Positions 12,501 to 22,000 of a DNA stretch of 64,000 bases are shown piece by piece. Source of the stretch: Deroplatys truncata (taxonomy: Eukaryota > Arthropoda > Insecta > Mantodea > Mantidae); the NCBI GenBank assembly GCA_030765065.1, contig CM060978.1, forward strand, positions 113,813,692 through 113,877,691. Reading direction: 5' to 3'. Within the stretch, counting starts at the first letter, position 1, and the number at the start of each line of letters is the position of its first letter. The notes beneath the pieces are model-generated. The model saw only the letters and a program-made list of their open reading frames with translations, did not search any database and had not been told where the DNA came from. The position numbers were made by a program, and so were the translations under genes.

Positions 12501-14567
12501 ACCTTGCTGAGGACTCCACTTCAGAATCACTTTCAGAGCTGTTATTAGAAAATAGCTTAGAACTATTGCGCACTCTTGCCATGAGATCTAGCTCTTGTTT
12601 TCTCTCACAACCAGCAGGTTTCTTCCTAAAGCTCAACACAGGACTGCTACGAGGCAATTCGGGCAAAACTGTTAGAGGATCTGACTGTGCAAGGCAATTC
12701 AGGCTCAAACCACTGTAGTAACGAAAACACATCAGCTTCCCACACTCTGCAACAAAAATGCGCTATGTTGTATAAAGGAAAGCTAATGAGTTTTTCACAG
12801 CAACTGCACATATGGGTTTAAATAGTAACCATCCAAGTTAGCACCCCTCCCCAAAAAAACCTTTTGTGGAATTTGTAGATAAAAAAAATGAATGCATGGT
12901 GTTCTTTAGAAAGCTATTTTATTTAAAGGTATTAACATAAGTACTGATAGCACAAAAGTTTATTACCATAAACTGATTATATTTAATAATAAGTAAATAG
13001 AAGTTTTGATACAGCAATGTTCTAATAATCGTCAGTAATTATTGAATGGGGAAACACAACTTCAACATGCTTCGGTAAGCATCAAGAATGGAGGCAAATG
13101 TTCATTATATATGTTCAACGTATAATAGTTACAAGGATGTTTTGCATTTCAACTCCTGACTCGCTAACTACCATACATTTTATTTACTGTTTTCAAATTG
13201 TTCAAACCCTATTCTATTTACTGCTTTGTGAGTTAGATATTGTTCCGAGTATCATAAACACAGAAAAAATTATTTGCATTTGACTAAAAGGTGAATAAAT
13301 AGCAATTAAATTCTCGGTAATGTTTAGCGTTATCCTGTAGAGCCACCATATTGGATTCATTCGGTGCAGCACATGAATTTTGGAATGTTATCTACACAAT
13401 GACACATTTTGGTACAAGGAGTATTATTATTTTGACACATAATTAGTAATTAAAATAGGTACACAGATAAAATAAATTACATATTTATAACATTTAAGGT
13501 ACAAAACAAGGTGGTAAACTCTTAACAGATTCTAAAAATATTTAAACTTCAAATCCAGCAATATGATGCCATATTGTATACAATTTCATGCATTTTTCTA
13601 TTACCTATACCATTAATAAGCTATTGAATGTCATAATTTACAGCTTGCAATAACAACCAACTCTTTAAGACAAAAATAGTTCATTCTGATATGAAAATTG
13701 TATTCCTGATCATTTTGTAAATTGTGGACCTTACCAAAAGTAAAGTCGCATCTTTGAATCTCAGGAAAGTTCTAAAAATGATGAAATGTTCGTATGGAAA
13801 CATACAGCCCTGAATGGACCAAGAGCCACCACGCAGTCAGTACATCCTTTAGCAGATACTATTATATGGTCAGCATGCTGCCTCCCCCCTTCAGATCTGG
13901 GAGTCACTCCATTTCCATGAAGTAGAAACTCAATTTACCCTCAAGGACTTCAAGAAGTACTCTGCACTAGACTTCTCAGCAGCATAGCAGATACCAGGTA
14001 TTGAACCTCAGTACCCTTGCACAAAGGCAGCAATGTTAATTCAGAGCTACAGAAGCTGGATGTAGAGGTGTACAGCATTAAAATGTGTGATTACTAGGAA
14101 ATGGAGAAAACAGCATAGGAAGAGAAAAGAGGGAAGATCAAAATATATTTATAAACCTCTACATGAATATGAGCAGAAAAATGGTACTATGATTGGAAGA
14201 TCTAATCTACATATTTACCAATATATTTATTACATTTAACCCTCATTAAGAAAATATGACAAAAGCAATAAATTTGCTAATCTTTAATGACATTCATAAT
14301 ATGGATGCAATAAGTAACTGCAAACTGTTCATAGTGCCTCAGTGCTTTGTCACATCGAAGAATAAGTTAAAAATATTATTGCTTTAGGCTTAGCTGAGTA
14401 TCAAAGCTGAGAAAGAAGTTTTTCATTATTGTCCATTGAGTACCATTTACCTTGATGTGTGAGTGCTGGCTGAGAGAGATCCAATAGCCACATGATCTCA
14501 CCCGAAGGATTTGATCCCACAGTACCCTCACTCAGACAGGCCAACCACTTGGACGGGTCACGTTCAT
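213..14567 (-). CDS. Unidentified host gene, last three coding exons
   Basis: Three minus-strand exons, 14567-14451, 12746-12503 and 408-213, join without breaking the frame. The first ends with one spare base (G) and the second starts with AG, making a Glu codon. The second ends with AG and the third starts with G, making an Arg codon. All visible boundaries are AG/GT. The joined reading frame gives 184 C-terminal residues and ends at a TAA (215-213). The first part is a globular-looking stretch (SKWLACLSEG, EIMWLLDLSQP). The middle is a Ser/Asp/Glu-rich acidic patch (NNSSESDSEVESS). It is followed by a basic patch (YRKQRSARLLKKK) and a tail ending YYPIWTKASQ. There is no signal peptide or membrane segment in this part. 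I do not recognise the family. The 10.0 and 1.7 kb introns are full of transposons. The first exon begins mid-codon, so more exons must lie upstream on the minus strand; I did not find them. Confidence 0.75.
409..2749. other. Intron sequence, no gene seen
   Basis: This is AT-rich intron of the minus-strand gene. It holds a mixed AAT/AAG microsatellite at about 1444-1535 and nothing else I can name. The open frames here are short and have no splice sites or family resemblance. Confidence 0.6.
1444..1535. repeat. Compound (AAT)n/(AAG)n microsatellite
   Basis: A run of AAT/AAC trinucleotides passes into about ten AAG units and back to AAT. Purines lie almost entirely on the plus strand. Confidence 0.95.
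2750..3055 (-). repeat. tRNA-derived SINE, family 2 (reverse orientation)
   Basis: The right end reads, on the minus strand, like a tRNA head with a B-box-like GGTTCAATTCCTGG. The body includes GGAACAA...CATCGGCAATGATGTT, which recurs at 16113-16378 with the same order of blocks (GGAACATATTACCTATAGGCAATGGTGTTAACT). Two diverged copies in one window support a dispersed SINE family. Confidence 0.7.
3340..3389. repeat. 50-bp direct repeat, left copy
   Basis: Identical over 50 bases to 3837-3886 (starting TGGAATTAATTGTTCTTTCA). The pair brackets a SINE head and the first copy of a 204-bp duplicated segment. Confidence 0.9.
3405..3495 (-). repeat. tRNA-derived SINE head (family 3)
   Basis: On the minus strand the sequence has an A-box-like GGTAGCTCAGTGGTTAGAGC and a B-box-like GGTTCAAATCC at tRNA-like spacing. 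There is no acceptor stem or anticodon fold good enough to call a tRNA gene. It is a tRNA-derived repeat head. Confidence 0.65.
3587..3790. repeat. 204-bp duplicated segment, copy 1
   Basis: It matches 4591-4794 with only four differences over 204 bp. On the minus strand both copies keep the same open frame (VYGMFMREGKEAFRRIWLSV and on). The shared block ends on the minus strand just after ATAAGTGA, which resembles a splice donor. See the finding on this pair. Confidence 0.9.
3837..3886. repeat. 50-bp direct repeat, right copy
   Basis: Exact copy of 3340-3389, 497 bp away in the same orientation. Confidence 0.9.
4591..4794. repeat. 204-bp duplicated segment, copy 2
   Basis: Second copy of 3587-3790. 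Here the minus-strand frame is longer, running from about 4904 to 4545 (119 codons, including LLTGAQIQDLILLNSSTHCM). A pyrimidine-rich tract and AG lie just upstream, and ATAA|GTGAGG follows the shared block. It may be an exon or exon relic, but its phase does not fit the neighbouring host gene. The protein is not recognised. Confidence 0.85.
4795..5319. other. Intron sequence, no gene seen
   Basis: Apart from the possible extension of the frame in the duplicated segment up to 4904, I see nothing recognisable. Confidence 0.5.
5394..5600. repeat. Subterminal tandem repeats of the piggyBac element
   Basis: Four units start at about 5394, 5444, 5507 and 5568. Each has AGC(C/T)CCACGT...GGGAGCCAATTTG and, in three, a following GTAACGGTA. 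Subterminal repeats in such elements often bind transposase; that role is inferred. Confidence 0.8.
6853..7372 (+). pseudogene. piggyBac transposase relic
   Basis: The 5' part encodes an acidic N-terminus (REVEEEEALGGEGSETEDEF), typical of piggyBac transposases. After a stop and frame change comes HLPGVKSAAKNAKSPTELLL, which resembles the start of the DDE domain. Then the sequence jumps to the C-terminal cysteine-rich domain (KKRMRCNVCPRMQ and, one frame away, CVKCKQQVCKDHS then CRSC). The catalytic core is missing and at least two frame breaks are present, so it is a deletion relic. Confidence 0.85.
8090..8170. repeat. (AAT)n microsatellite
   Basis: About 27 uninterrupted AAT/ATA units. Confidence 0.97.
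9449..9511. repeat. (AAT)n microsatellite
   Basis: About 20 uninterrupted units. Confidence 0.97.
9572..9618 (-). repeat. 3'-end fragment of the TACTTTCTCTAC dispersed repeat
   Basis: On the minus strand it reads AGAGGGTAGAGAAAGTCATG followed by TGAATGTAACACATCAGA. This is the conserved right end of the dispersed family, joined to unrelated DNA. Confidence 0.8.
10071..11075 (-). pseudogene. BED-zinc-finger hAT transposase relic
   Basis: On the minus strand, 10851-10336 has a 171-residue frame that resembles the middle of BED-type hAT transposases and their domesticated relatives (GTF2IRD2/ZBED-like): GLKWYSLAVDECSDIKHTAQ and IKGHTSCRDIFEALYN. A frame change at about 10350 continues into 10364-10071 (FNDFLNEIGISKNSIKMVHC). 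Upstream, at about 11065-10860, pieces of the BED finger are readable across stops (WEEEFSFVLHKGKP, NNHSEQYGIHCL). The part after about residue 300 of such proteins, including the hAT dimerisation region, is missing. Terminal repeats were not found. Confidence 0.85.
11220..12093 (-). repeat. TACTTTCTCTAC dispersed repeat, near full length
   Basis: Reverse-orientation copy. It starts at 12093 with TACTTTCTCTACC and runs through the conserved blocks (TAACTC..AAATACGAAAAGTTGGATAAA, CCAAAGATGTGACACAAAGATT, GAATTTTCTGGGAATAGCCT). The far end near 11220 is degraded. An expanded CA tract lies at 11925-11965. One part (about 11836-11970) is almost identical to 19466-19600. Confidence 0.85.
12094..12502. 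other. Intron sequence, nothing recognised
   Basis: Single-copy-looking AT-rich intron between the dispersed repeat and the donor of the 12503-12746 exon. Confidence 0.5.
12503..12746 (-). CDS. Internal exon of the unidentified minus-strand gene
   Basis: The exon is 244 bp, with acceptor ttttgttgcag and donor GCAAG|GTCAGT. It encodes 80 whole codons, starting CGKLMCFRYYSGLSLNCLAQ and ending in an acidic serine-rich run (SSESDSEVESSA). The frame is closed just past the donor, as expected for an intron. Phase matches both neighbours. The serine/acidic run looks like a disordered, phosphorylatable linker, which is inference. Confidence 0.75.
12747..13794. other. Intron sequence, nothing recognised
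   Basis: Intron of the minus-strand gene. No repeat family or exon seen. Confidence 0.5.
13795..14045 (-). repeat. Probable tRNA-derived SINE
   Basis: The right end on the minus strand reads CTTTGTGCAAGGGTACTGAGGTTCAATACCTGG, with a B-box-like GGTTCAATACC. The body (GACTCCCAGATCTG, CAAGAGCCACCACGCAGTC on the plus strand) is more GC-rich than the flanks. No second copy in the window, so the call rests on the head. Confidence 0.5.
14451..14567 (-). CDS. Internal exon of the unidentified minus-strand gene
   Basis: The exon is 117 bp. The acceptor reads tctgttacag and the donor reads CAAG|GTAAAT. It starts with two bases of a split codon (AT), then has 38 codons (ERDPSKWLACLSEG...SQPALTHQ), then one spare G. 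An open frame with good codon use between matched splice sites, and perfect phase with the next exon, support it. An upstream exon ending in one spare base is required but was not identified. Confidence 0.7.
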
Positions 14568-15610
14568 CTGTAACAGAATGTTTACAATTATCTTTAGTCC
14601 TCAATAATTTGCAGAGACAGCAGTCATCTCTTTATGAAGGACTAACTGGTTTACCAGACATTGCACAGATGACTTTCAAAATCTGGAATGACGACAATTT
14701 AGTTTACCTTTCCTCACATTCTTTATGAAACTATTACACACTGAGGTAGATTTTTATGGATAAACCTTCCCTTTACCCCTTATAACCATAATTTTATAAA
14801 ATACCCATGATAACTTAATAATGGACAGAAAATCCCGATATTCAAGGAAATGAGTATGAAAAATCAGCAGATGTTGTAATCATCATATCATTAACTTCCC
14901 TGCCCCCTCCCCAATAGTCTTCAAAATTCTGGAAATGTTGCACAGCTTGTAAGTGTCTTTTAGTGGTGAAAGAATTATCAGAATAGTTAATTAACTTTAG
15001 ATAAGCCCCTGCAGGTAAAATGTTTAGCTTTCTATTTGGTCCCATGATTATCAATAACATTAAAGGACCACACTTTTCATGTAATACTGAAACCTGCAAT
15101 ACCAACATTCAATGAAACAAGTCTAAAACTGGTAAATGAAGATTCCCCACTCCAAGTCAGAAATTTAAAAATCTTGGAAATGACACATACTCTGCAACCA
15201 TCAAGAAAAATAATCTGTTATTAATAATTATACATATTGTTAGAGAGTTTTGAAGCTGGAAACACCTTTCTTACTATGTAATTATTTAGAATACAATAGT
15301 GTTGAACTAAATTATGACATGCAGAGCAAGTAGAAAAACTTTCTTACATAGGAATATTAAAAAGTTTTTGGCATATCCTGCACACATCTGCAGTATCTGA
15401 ATAAAATGTCAATTAAATGCATACACATATATCCACCATTATAAGAAAAATTTGATTGTCTTTTATTTTGCTATGTCTTCTGTTCCCTTGGTCTAAATTG
15501 TGGTCATCTATGTATGAAATATCTGCATCCTTTTACATGCATTTTCTGTAAAGTAGTAGCAAATATTTTCTGCTCTAAAACATTCTCTCCATTCTCTTTT
15601 CAAGTACTTT
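14568..15610. other. Intron sequence, no supported exon
   Basis: A minus-strand frame at 15108-14842 has an AG acceptor-like start but no acceptable donor, and its protein is not recognised, so I do not call it. Otherwise empty. Confidence 0.45.
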
Positions 15611-16646
15611 TACTTTCTCTACTACATACATTAAGTATTGGATTCTACCCAAAAATTCGACACCTAGATTTCACCGAAAATACATATTTTGAGGCCCCCT
15701 CAAACTAAATTAAGCATTTTTGGAACCACATCCACGTGTGTGCCTGTGAACACCATAACTCAAAAATGAAAAGTCGGATAAACACCAAACTTGGTATTTA
15801 GGTTCAATATCTTCCAAAATGCAACACAAAGTTTTCAACAAAATCCCCCACCCCAAACTACCCTTTACATAGAATATTTTTCGAAATTTTTTACTTTGTA
15901 AAAAATGGCTACAATTTTGATTAAAATACTATGTATGAAAGTTATTTACATCACATATAAAATATGTATCCTGAATTTTCTGGGAATAGCCTATAGTTAA
16001 GTGATAGATGAAAACATATGATGCAGATCTCTTTTAAACACACAATTTAATTAAAATAAGTCTCTTTTTGTGGCATAAGCCGTTTCTGATATCCATTATT
16101 GAATGTTCGATTTTTTTTAGCTCCGTCTTTAACTGCAATGGTCTTACCGGCGGCCTTTTCTTTGGAACATATTACCTATAGGCAATGGTGTTAACTCGTG
16201 TTAATTGTCGTTTGATTTCGGTAACTTTGGGTTTATTCATTAAATCACACACACACACACACTTCCAGACTCTGCGGTGGATAGGAAATAATCTTGATTA
16301 GAGAAAAATTCCCACCTCCAGTGGGAATCGAACCCGGGAGCAAGCGGGTGCTCTACTGACTGAGCTACGAGACCAACTGGTCATTCTCTTGGTCACTGTC
16401 TCTCATTTCTTGGTCATTCTCTTAAAGTCCTGTTAACATTCAATTGTTTCTCGAAATTGCACAGTATGGAATATTAAGGCCAGAGTGTAGCCTCCAGTTC
16501 TACAGCATTTGTATACCGCTGTCCCCTTTGTATCTATTACGAAATATGTAATGGTTTATTTGGATTAAAATGAAGTAGATAGAAAAATAAACGTTAATAA
16601 AAATAGTTTGTATGCTCACTAATAAACGATGAAGGGTAGAGAAAGT
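15611..16646 (+). repeat. TACTTTCTCTAC dispersed repeat, first unit of a head-to-tail dimer
   Basis: It begins TACTTTCTCTAC and ends GTAGAGAAAGT (16636-16646). A family-2 SINE interrupts it at about 16113-16378. Without the insert it is about 0.77 kb. A 27-bp spacer separates it from the next unit. Confidence 0.85.
16113..16378 (-). repeat. tRNA-derived SINE, family 2, inserted in a dispersed repeat
   Basis: On the minus strand the head is clear: GGTCTCGTAGCTCAGTCAGT (A box) and GGGTTCGATTCCCAC (B box). The body contains (CA)8 and AGGCAATGGTGTTAACTCG, shared with 2750-3055. It splits the host repeat after GAATGTTCGAT. Boundaries are good to about 15 bp. Confidence 0.8.
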
Positions 16647-17229
16647 CATGTGATTGTATCACATCAGGTGTTTTACTTTCTCTACCACGTACATGGTAGG
16701 CAGAGAAGCTATTGCATTCCACCCAAAAATTAGATATAGACATTTCACTGGAAATACATGTTTTGAGGCTCCCTGAATAAAAAAAATTAGAAAAAGGTCC
16801 GTGTATGTTTGTGTGTTTGTGAACAGCTAACTCAAAAACGAAAAGTTGGATAAATACCATACTTGGTATTTAGGTTCAGCAGCTTCCAAAGATGCGGCAC
16901 GAATATTTTCAAGAAAATCCCCCCACCACCCAAACTACCCTTTACAAGGAACATTTTTCGAAATGTTTTTATTTTCTAAAAATGGCCCCTAAGGATTTTG
17001 ATTAAAGTACAATATATTAAAGATATTTACATGACAAAATGTATATCTTGAATTTTCTGGGAATAGCCTGTGAAGTGCACTTCGAGGAAGAAATTTTGTA
17101 TACCTAATCTTGTATAACTGGCAAACATTAAGCGATAGACGAAAATGTACTACACAAGAAACGTGCATCTCTTTAAAAAAAAACAATTTATTTCAAATAA
17201 CTTTTTTGCAGCATTGGCCATTACCGAGA

Positions 17230-18458
17230 TACACTATGTGATCAAACGTATCCGGATACCCCCACAAGCATACGTTTTTCATCTTAGGTGCATTGTGCTG
17301 CCACCTACTGCCTGGTGCTCATTATCCGAGACCTCAGTAGTCATTAGACATCGTGAAACAGCAGAATGGGACGCTCCGTGGAACTTACGGACTTCGAACG
17401 TGGTCAGGTGATTGGGTGTCACTTGTGTCAGAAGTCTGTACGCGAGATTTCCACACTCCTAAACATCCCTAGGTCCACTGTTTATGGTGTGATAGTGAAG
17501 TGGAAACGTGAAGGGACATGTACAGCACAAAAGCGTACAGGCCGACCCCGTCTCTGACTGAGACCGCCGAAATTTGAAGAGGTCCGTAAAGAGTAATAGG
17601 AAGACATCTATCCAGACCATCACACAGGAATTCCAAACTGCATCAGGATCCAGTTAGGCAGTTAGGCGCGAGGTGAGAAACCTTGGATTCCATGGTCGAG
17701 CGGCTGCTCATAAGCCACACATCACGCAGGAAAATGTCAAACGACGCCTCGCTTGGTGTAAGCAGCAACATTACACGATTGAACAGTGGCAAAACGTTGT
17801 GTGGAGTGACGAATCACGATACACAATGTGGCGATCCGATGGCAGGGTATGGGTATGGCGAATGCCCGGTGAACGTCATCTGCCAACGTGTGTAGTGCCA
17901 ACAGTGAAATTCGGAGGTGGTGGTGTTATGGTGTGGTCGTGTTTTTCCTAGAGGGGGCTTGCACCTCCTGTTGTTTTGCGTGGCACGATCACAGCGCAGA
18001 CCTACATTGATATTTTAAGCACCTTCTTGCTTCCCACTGTTGAAGAGCAATTCGGGGATGGCGATTGCATCTTTCAACACGATCGAGCACCTGTTCATAC
18101 TGCACGGGCTGTGGTGGAGTGGTTACACAATAACATCCCTGTAATGGACTGACATACACGGAATCCGGACTTGAATCATATAGAACACCTTTGGGATGTT
18201 TTGGAACGCCGACTTGTGCCAGGCCTCACCGACCTACATTGATACCTCTGCTCAGTTCCGCACTCCGTGAAGAATGGGCTGCCATTCCCAAGAAACCTTC
18301 CAGCACCTGATTGAAAGTATACCTGCGAGAGTGAACGCTGTCATCAAGGCTAAGGGTGGGCTAACACCATATTGACTTCCAGCATTACCGATGGAGGGCG
18401 CCACGAACTTTACGTCATTTTCAACCAGGTGTCCGGATACTTTTGATCACGTAGTGTA
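17230..18458 (+). mobile_element. Tc1-like element
   Basis: TA duplications at 17230-17231 and 18457-18458 flank inverted ends: CACTATGTGATCAAACGTAT on the left; on the reverse strand at the right CACTACGTGATCAAAAGTAT. Length is 1.23 kb, normal for Tc1. The ends differ by a few bases and the transposase is broken, so the copy is old. Confidence 0.93.
17366..18365 (+). pseudogene. Tc1-type DDE transposase, broken
   Basis: The start gives MGRSVELTDFERGQVIGCHL, a helix-turn-helix, then the second HTH with the GRPR hook (KRTGRPR, about residues 55-61) and a stop. The DDE part continues in other frames: [27 protein letters not shown] (first Asp), [15 protein letters not shown], then IFQHDRAPVHTARAV (second Asp region) and NPDLNHIEHLWDVLERRL (the Asp-Glu region reads NHIEHLW). 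Several stops and frame changes make it inactive. Confidence 0.92.
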
Positions 18459-18740
18459 TCTGTCATTAATAGTTCGAATTGTGCAATACTTAGCCATTCT
18501 TTTAAAGTGCTGTCTAATTTTCAATTGTTTCTCGCAATGTCATAGGAGCATGGAATTTTAAGGGCAGCATATAGCGTCCAGTTCTAAAACATTTGATTAT
18601 CGCTGTTCCCTTTGTTTTTACAACGAAATGTGTAATGCAGCTATTTCCGGAAAGGTTTATCTCGATTAAAATGAAGTAGGTAGAAAAATAAGCTTTTGTA
18701 AGAATAGTTTGTACACCCACTAATAAACAGTAGAGAAAGT

Positions 18741-18961
18741 CATGTGAATGCAATACATCAGATTTTTATAAGCGATATAGCTAATTCCATATCCTTTATT
18801 GTAGTATGTTGTCTGTGGTATTGCCCTAGATAAGAGCTTCTGGCCCGGATAATTTCCTATAACGTGCAGGCCGTGTAGGTTAGGAGAGTAACGAGTCCTA
18901 TCATAGTTGGTCACGTATTGCATTTTAAAGAAGGTAACAGTATCGCGGCGTAGGTTACAAA
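18741..18961. other. 5' flank of the CNDP2-like gene
   Basis: Starts with the tail of the dispersed repeat (CATGTGAATGCAATACATCAG), then about 190 bp of more GC-balanced DNA up to the ATG. It should hold the core promoter or an upstream intron end. I see no clear TATA box or initiator. Confidence 0.4.
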
Positions 18962-19042
18962 ATGACTGAAGCAAATCTTGAAAATATTTTTGCACATATT
19001 GATTCTCAGAAAGAGCATTATACGAAGGATTTAGCAGAAATA
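18962..19042 (+). CDS. CNDP2-like gene, exon 1 (start codon)
   Basis: The exon encodes 27 residues, MTEANLENIFAHIDSQKEHY and TKDLAEI, followed at once by the donor GTAAGT. In the family this is the N-terminal helix ahead of the conserved VAIQSVS motif, which opens exon 2 here as VSIESVS. The ATG is the only start that gives the normal family length. A 5' untranslated exon further upstream cannot be excluded. Confidence 0.85.
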
Positions 19043-22000
19043 GTAAGTAAATAATAGAATTATTTTTAGATTCCTTTTACATAATTTACCTCGATCACAG
19101 CAGCAGAACCATTGCAACTTAAAAGGTGGATATTCTGAAAAATGTGTAGTGTTGTGATTCTGAAAGATGCCATAGTGATAAAGGTTAATGTCATTTTCAA
19201 GCTTTAGAAAGTAAAGTGAGAATCCCCAGCTGCTTAGGTCATAGCAGGAAATCCGCTTTAGAGAACTTAATGGAAACTCTTCAAATCACCAAAGCTTAAT
19301 GATAACACTTGGGATAGCCACAGATGAACATAGTTTATTCTACTGTAAAGCGTTTATGTGAATATGCAGGGCATAGACAAAACACCAACCGAGATTCACA
19401 TGGATATTTTCTTATTAATGAAAGAGACAAAAATGATCACATTATTTAAAATAGTTAAAATATTTAAATCTTTGTGTCACATCTTTGGAAGGTACTGAAC
19501 CTAATTACCAAGTTTGATATTTATCCAACTTTTCGTATTTGAGTTATGCTATTCGCACGCGCACGCACACATGCACACGCACACACACACTCTTTCTAAT
19601 TTTTGTGTGCCCTCAGAGTAACTGTGTTTGGCAACGAAGTCTCCCAATTTTCTTTATTATTGTTGTGTCAAATAATATTACCATGGAACTGATCTTAAAG
19701 CGTTTTTTTTATTATTTTTTTTTTATTTTAACCATAGCTTGTCTCGATCTTAAAAGGCAGTATGAAAGTAAATAGGATATATCTGTCTCCTTCTAATGCA
19801 TATATGTTTCCATTAGCTTCGTCCTTTTGACTTTCGCGCTGTCACTAAGTTGCTAATAACATGGTGTAAATATTCATGTTATAATTTTCAGCTTTGAACA
19901 TATTATTCTATGCAGAATATTTTTCTCTTTCAGATTGTACTATTTCTAGAGTCTATAAATTTCTATGGGCACAAATTCCTAAAGAAAACGAGTTTTTCAG
20001 TAAAATAAGATATTTGCTCTACATATGGCAACAGTGCGCCCCATTTAACCTGTGCTGTCTTTTAAGCGTGAGACGCGCTATGAATGGAAAGTAATTGCAA
20101 CACAGACAACAGATATCTGCAGTACGCACAGGCATTTACTCAAGTTGTAACAAGCACTGAAAGGTGGTACGTCAGAAGACGTAAAAGTTCAGTACAAAAC
20201 ATTAGAAAAGGTGAATAAATATATCAGACATTCAAGAAGAATAAAAGCGGAAACTGAATACAAAGAACACTTCTGAATCTCATATACTCGTGATCAGGCC
20301 AAATATCCACATTAGCTTAACTGCAAACTCTTAATGTCGCACAGCACATAAACATTTTATATTGCAGCACGCGAGGGACACTTCTAAATTCACTATTATT
20401 TTTAGCCAAGTTTACAATGTATGCACGTTCACTTATAAATTTCTCGCACTGCATAGGAGAGTTAGGCTCTGTCCATACATTTTCCTTCTCCTTATCATCT
20501 TCTCTCTGTCGCTGAGAATGCCCTTCATCATTGGTCTTCTTCTTCTTCTTCTTCTTCTTCTTCTTCTTCTTCTTCTTCTTCTTCTTCTTCTTCTTCTTCT
20601 GCTCCTGCACCTCCTCCTCATCTTGGTGGAATACATTCATTAGTACTATTTTCTTCCTAAATTCTCATCAAATTTCAATATTAGTAGTTTTGTTGCTATT
20701 ATTTTCATCCACAATGTTATTTTTTTGGTCGACCACACTATAATACACTGCTTACATGTACGTAAGTGAACTGTTATGGCATCCATAATACTTCAGCTAC
20801 TCATTATGATCTTACTCGGCTGCGCGCGCAGCTCGCCCTTCGCCCATACCGTTTAACCAGGACCCTCTAGAAACAACGGACCTGACACTGGGTTCGAGAT
20901 TGAGAAAAATGGCGGCGGTAATTGGTGGTGATCCCTGAGGTGTTTACACTCGCTAACTGCTCGTGCTGTGTTTCCGATGCCTGTGATTTATAGTATTTTA
21001 GCAACTGCGGCAGTTTGTAATCACATTAGCGAAGCAATAGTATTTGAAAACCTTTATTTGAACAATTTGGGAAACGGGAATAGTCCCAGTCATGCGTTTT
21101 CAGTGCCGTGTGCTTTCCAAGTGTTAGTTATGTTTGCTAATACATTACATGTAGATTATGGCTACATTAAATGTAAAGTATAATTATACATTTTGTAATT
21201 TATCTACTTGAGAATATAGTTTGTGTCACGGTTACTGTGGTGAAATAAAGAAATTGTTACAGTTTGGACGTTATAGTTGTAAATATACTTAACCTAAAAC
21301 ATTACAACGCCATTACGTTTCCGGGTGTAAATCGAACTTTGATTATAATGAATAGAGATGCAAATAATTGTGATAAATATTTTAAAATATGCTATATGCA
21401 GTGTTAATTTGATTTATAAAATATATTAAATTTATGTATATTTGTGAGATACAATAAAACAATTATGAGTATTTGAGTGTGTATGTGTATAGTGAGTCCC
21501 AGTTATTCTCATATACCGGAGTAGTGCCATTCATATTTCCAAAATATATTTACAGTTAACATACATAAATCCGTTGTTTCCGACTTAGTTATAGGAAAGG
21601 ATAAATTCCGTTACGGTGGTTCTTTTATAACGGTTCCAAGAAAGTGGTTAAACTGCAGAATCGTGCATTTCTGACTGTTTTAATTCAGCCATCGTATTTA
21701 TGCTGTTACGTTGTTGCATGCAATACTGTAGACTGCATGAATGTTGTTTTGCAATGCTGTTTAAGGTTATGTATTTCATATATTTCACTTGCAGTGCTGG
21801 TTTAAGACTACTTATTTGTTATATTTCAGTCAGTCGGTGTGGACTCTGCAAAAACTAGTAAAGGATACTATAAGTTGCTAAGTGGTATAGTTTCGAATAA
21901 TTATTGCAAACTTATAAATGAAAATCGTTCAGTGAAAGCAAAAGTAACCCTAAAGCTTCTAAATTTAATAGCTAATTACTGTAAACAACGCCATTTCGTG

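Larger units (their letters stand above)
16674..18740 (+). repeat. TACTTTCTCTAC dispersed repeat, second unit of the dimer
   Basis: It starts 27 bp after the previous unit and ends with GTAGAGAAAGT at 18740. A Tc1 element is inserted at a TA at 17230. With the insert removed the unit is about 0.84 kb, and the sequence on the two sides joins to match the other copies (CCGAGATA|TCTGTCATTAATAGTTCG). Confidence 0.88.
19043..20852. other. Intron 1 of the CNDP2-like gene, first part
   Basis: Holds a fragment of the dispersed repeat (19466-19600) and a CTT microsatellite (20537-20600). Nothing else recognised. Confidence 0.5.

Noticed and set aside
14842..15108. 88-codon minus-strand frame (HEKCGPLMLLIIMGPNRK...) as another exon
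   Set aside because: It starts after an AG acceptor, but has no acceptable donor and a stop ends it. The next exon needs a phase-1 donor, and no family was recognised.
16594..16860. Proteins encoded by the dispersed repeat (for example FELAVHKHTNIHG frames)
   Set aside because: The frames differ between copies and are not conserved, so they come from the non-coding repeat.
20317..20743. Poly-Lys, poly-Arg and poly-Leu proteins
   Set aside because: Frames across the (CTT)n microsatellite, open only because the repeat has no stop.
20930..21180. A host gene start at the ATGGCGGCGGTAATTGG motif
   Set aside because: The frame ends after nine codons, and the motif sits in the inverted arm of a transposable element with a mirror copy at about 22440.
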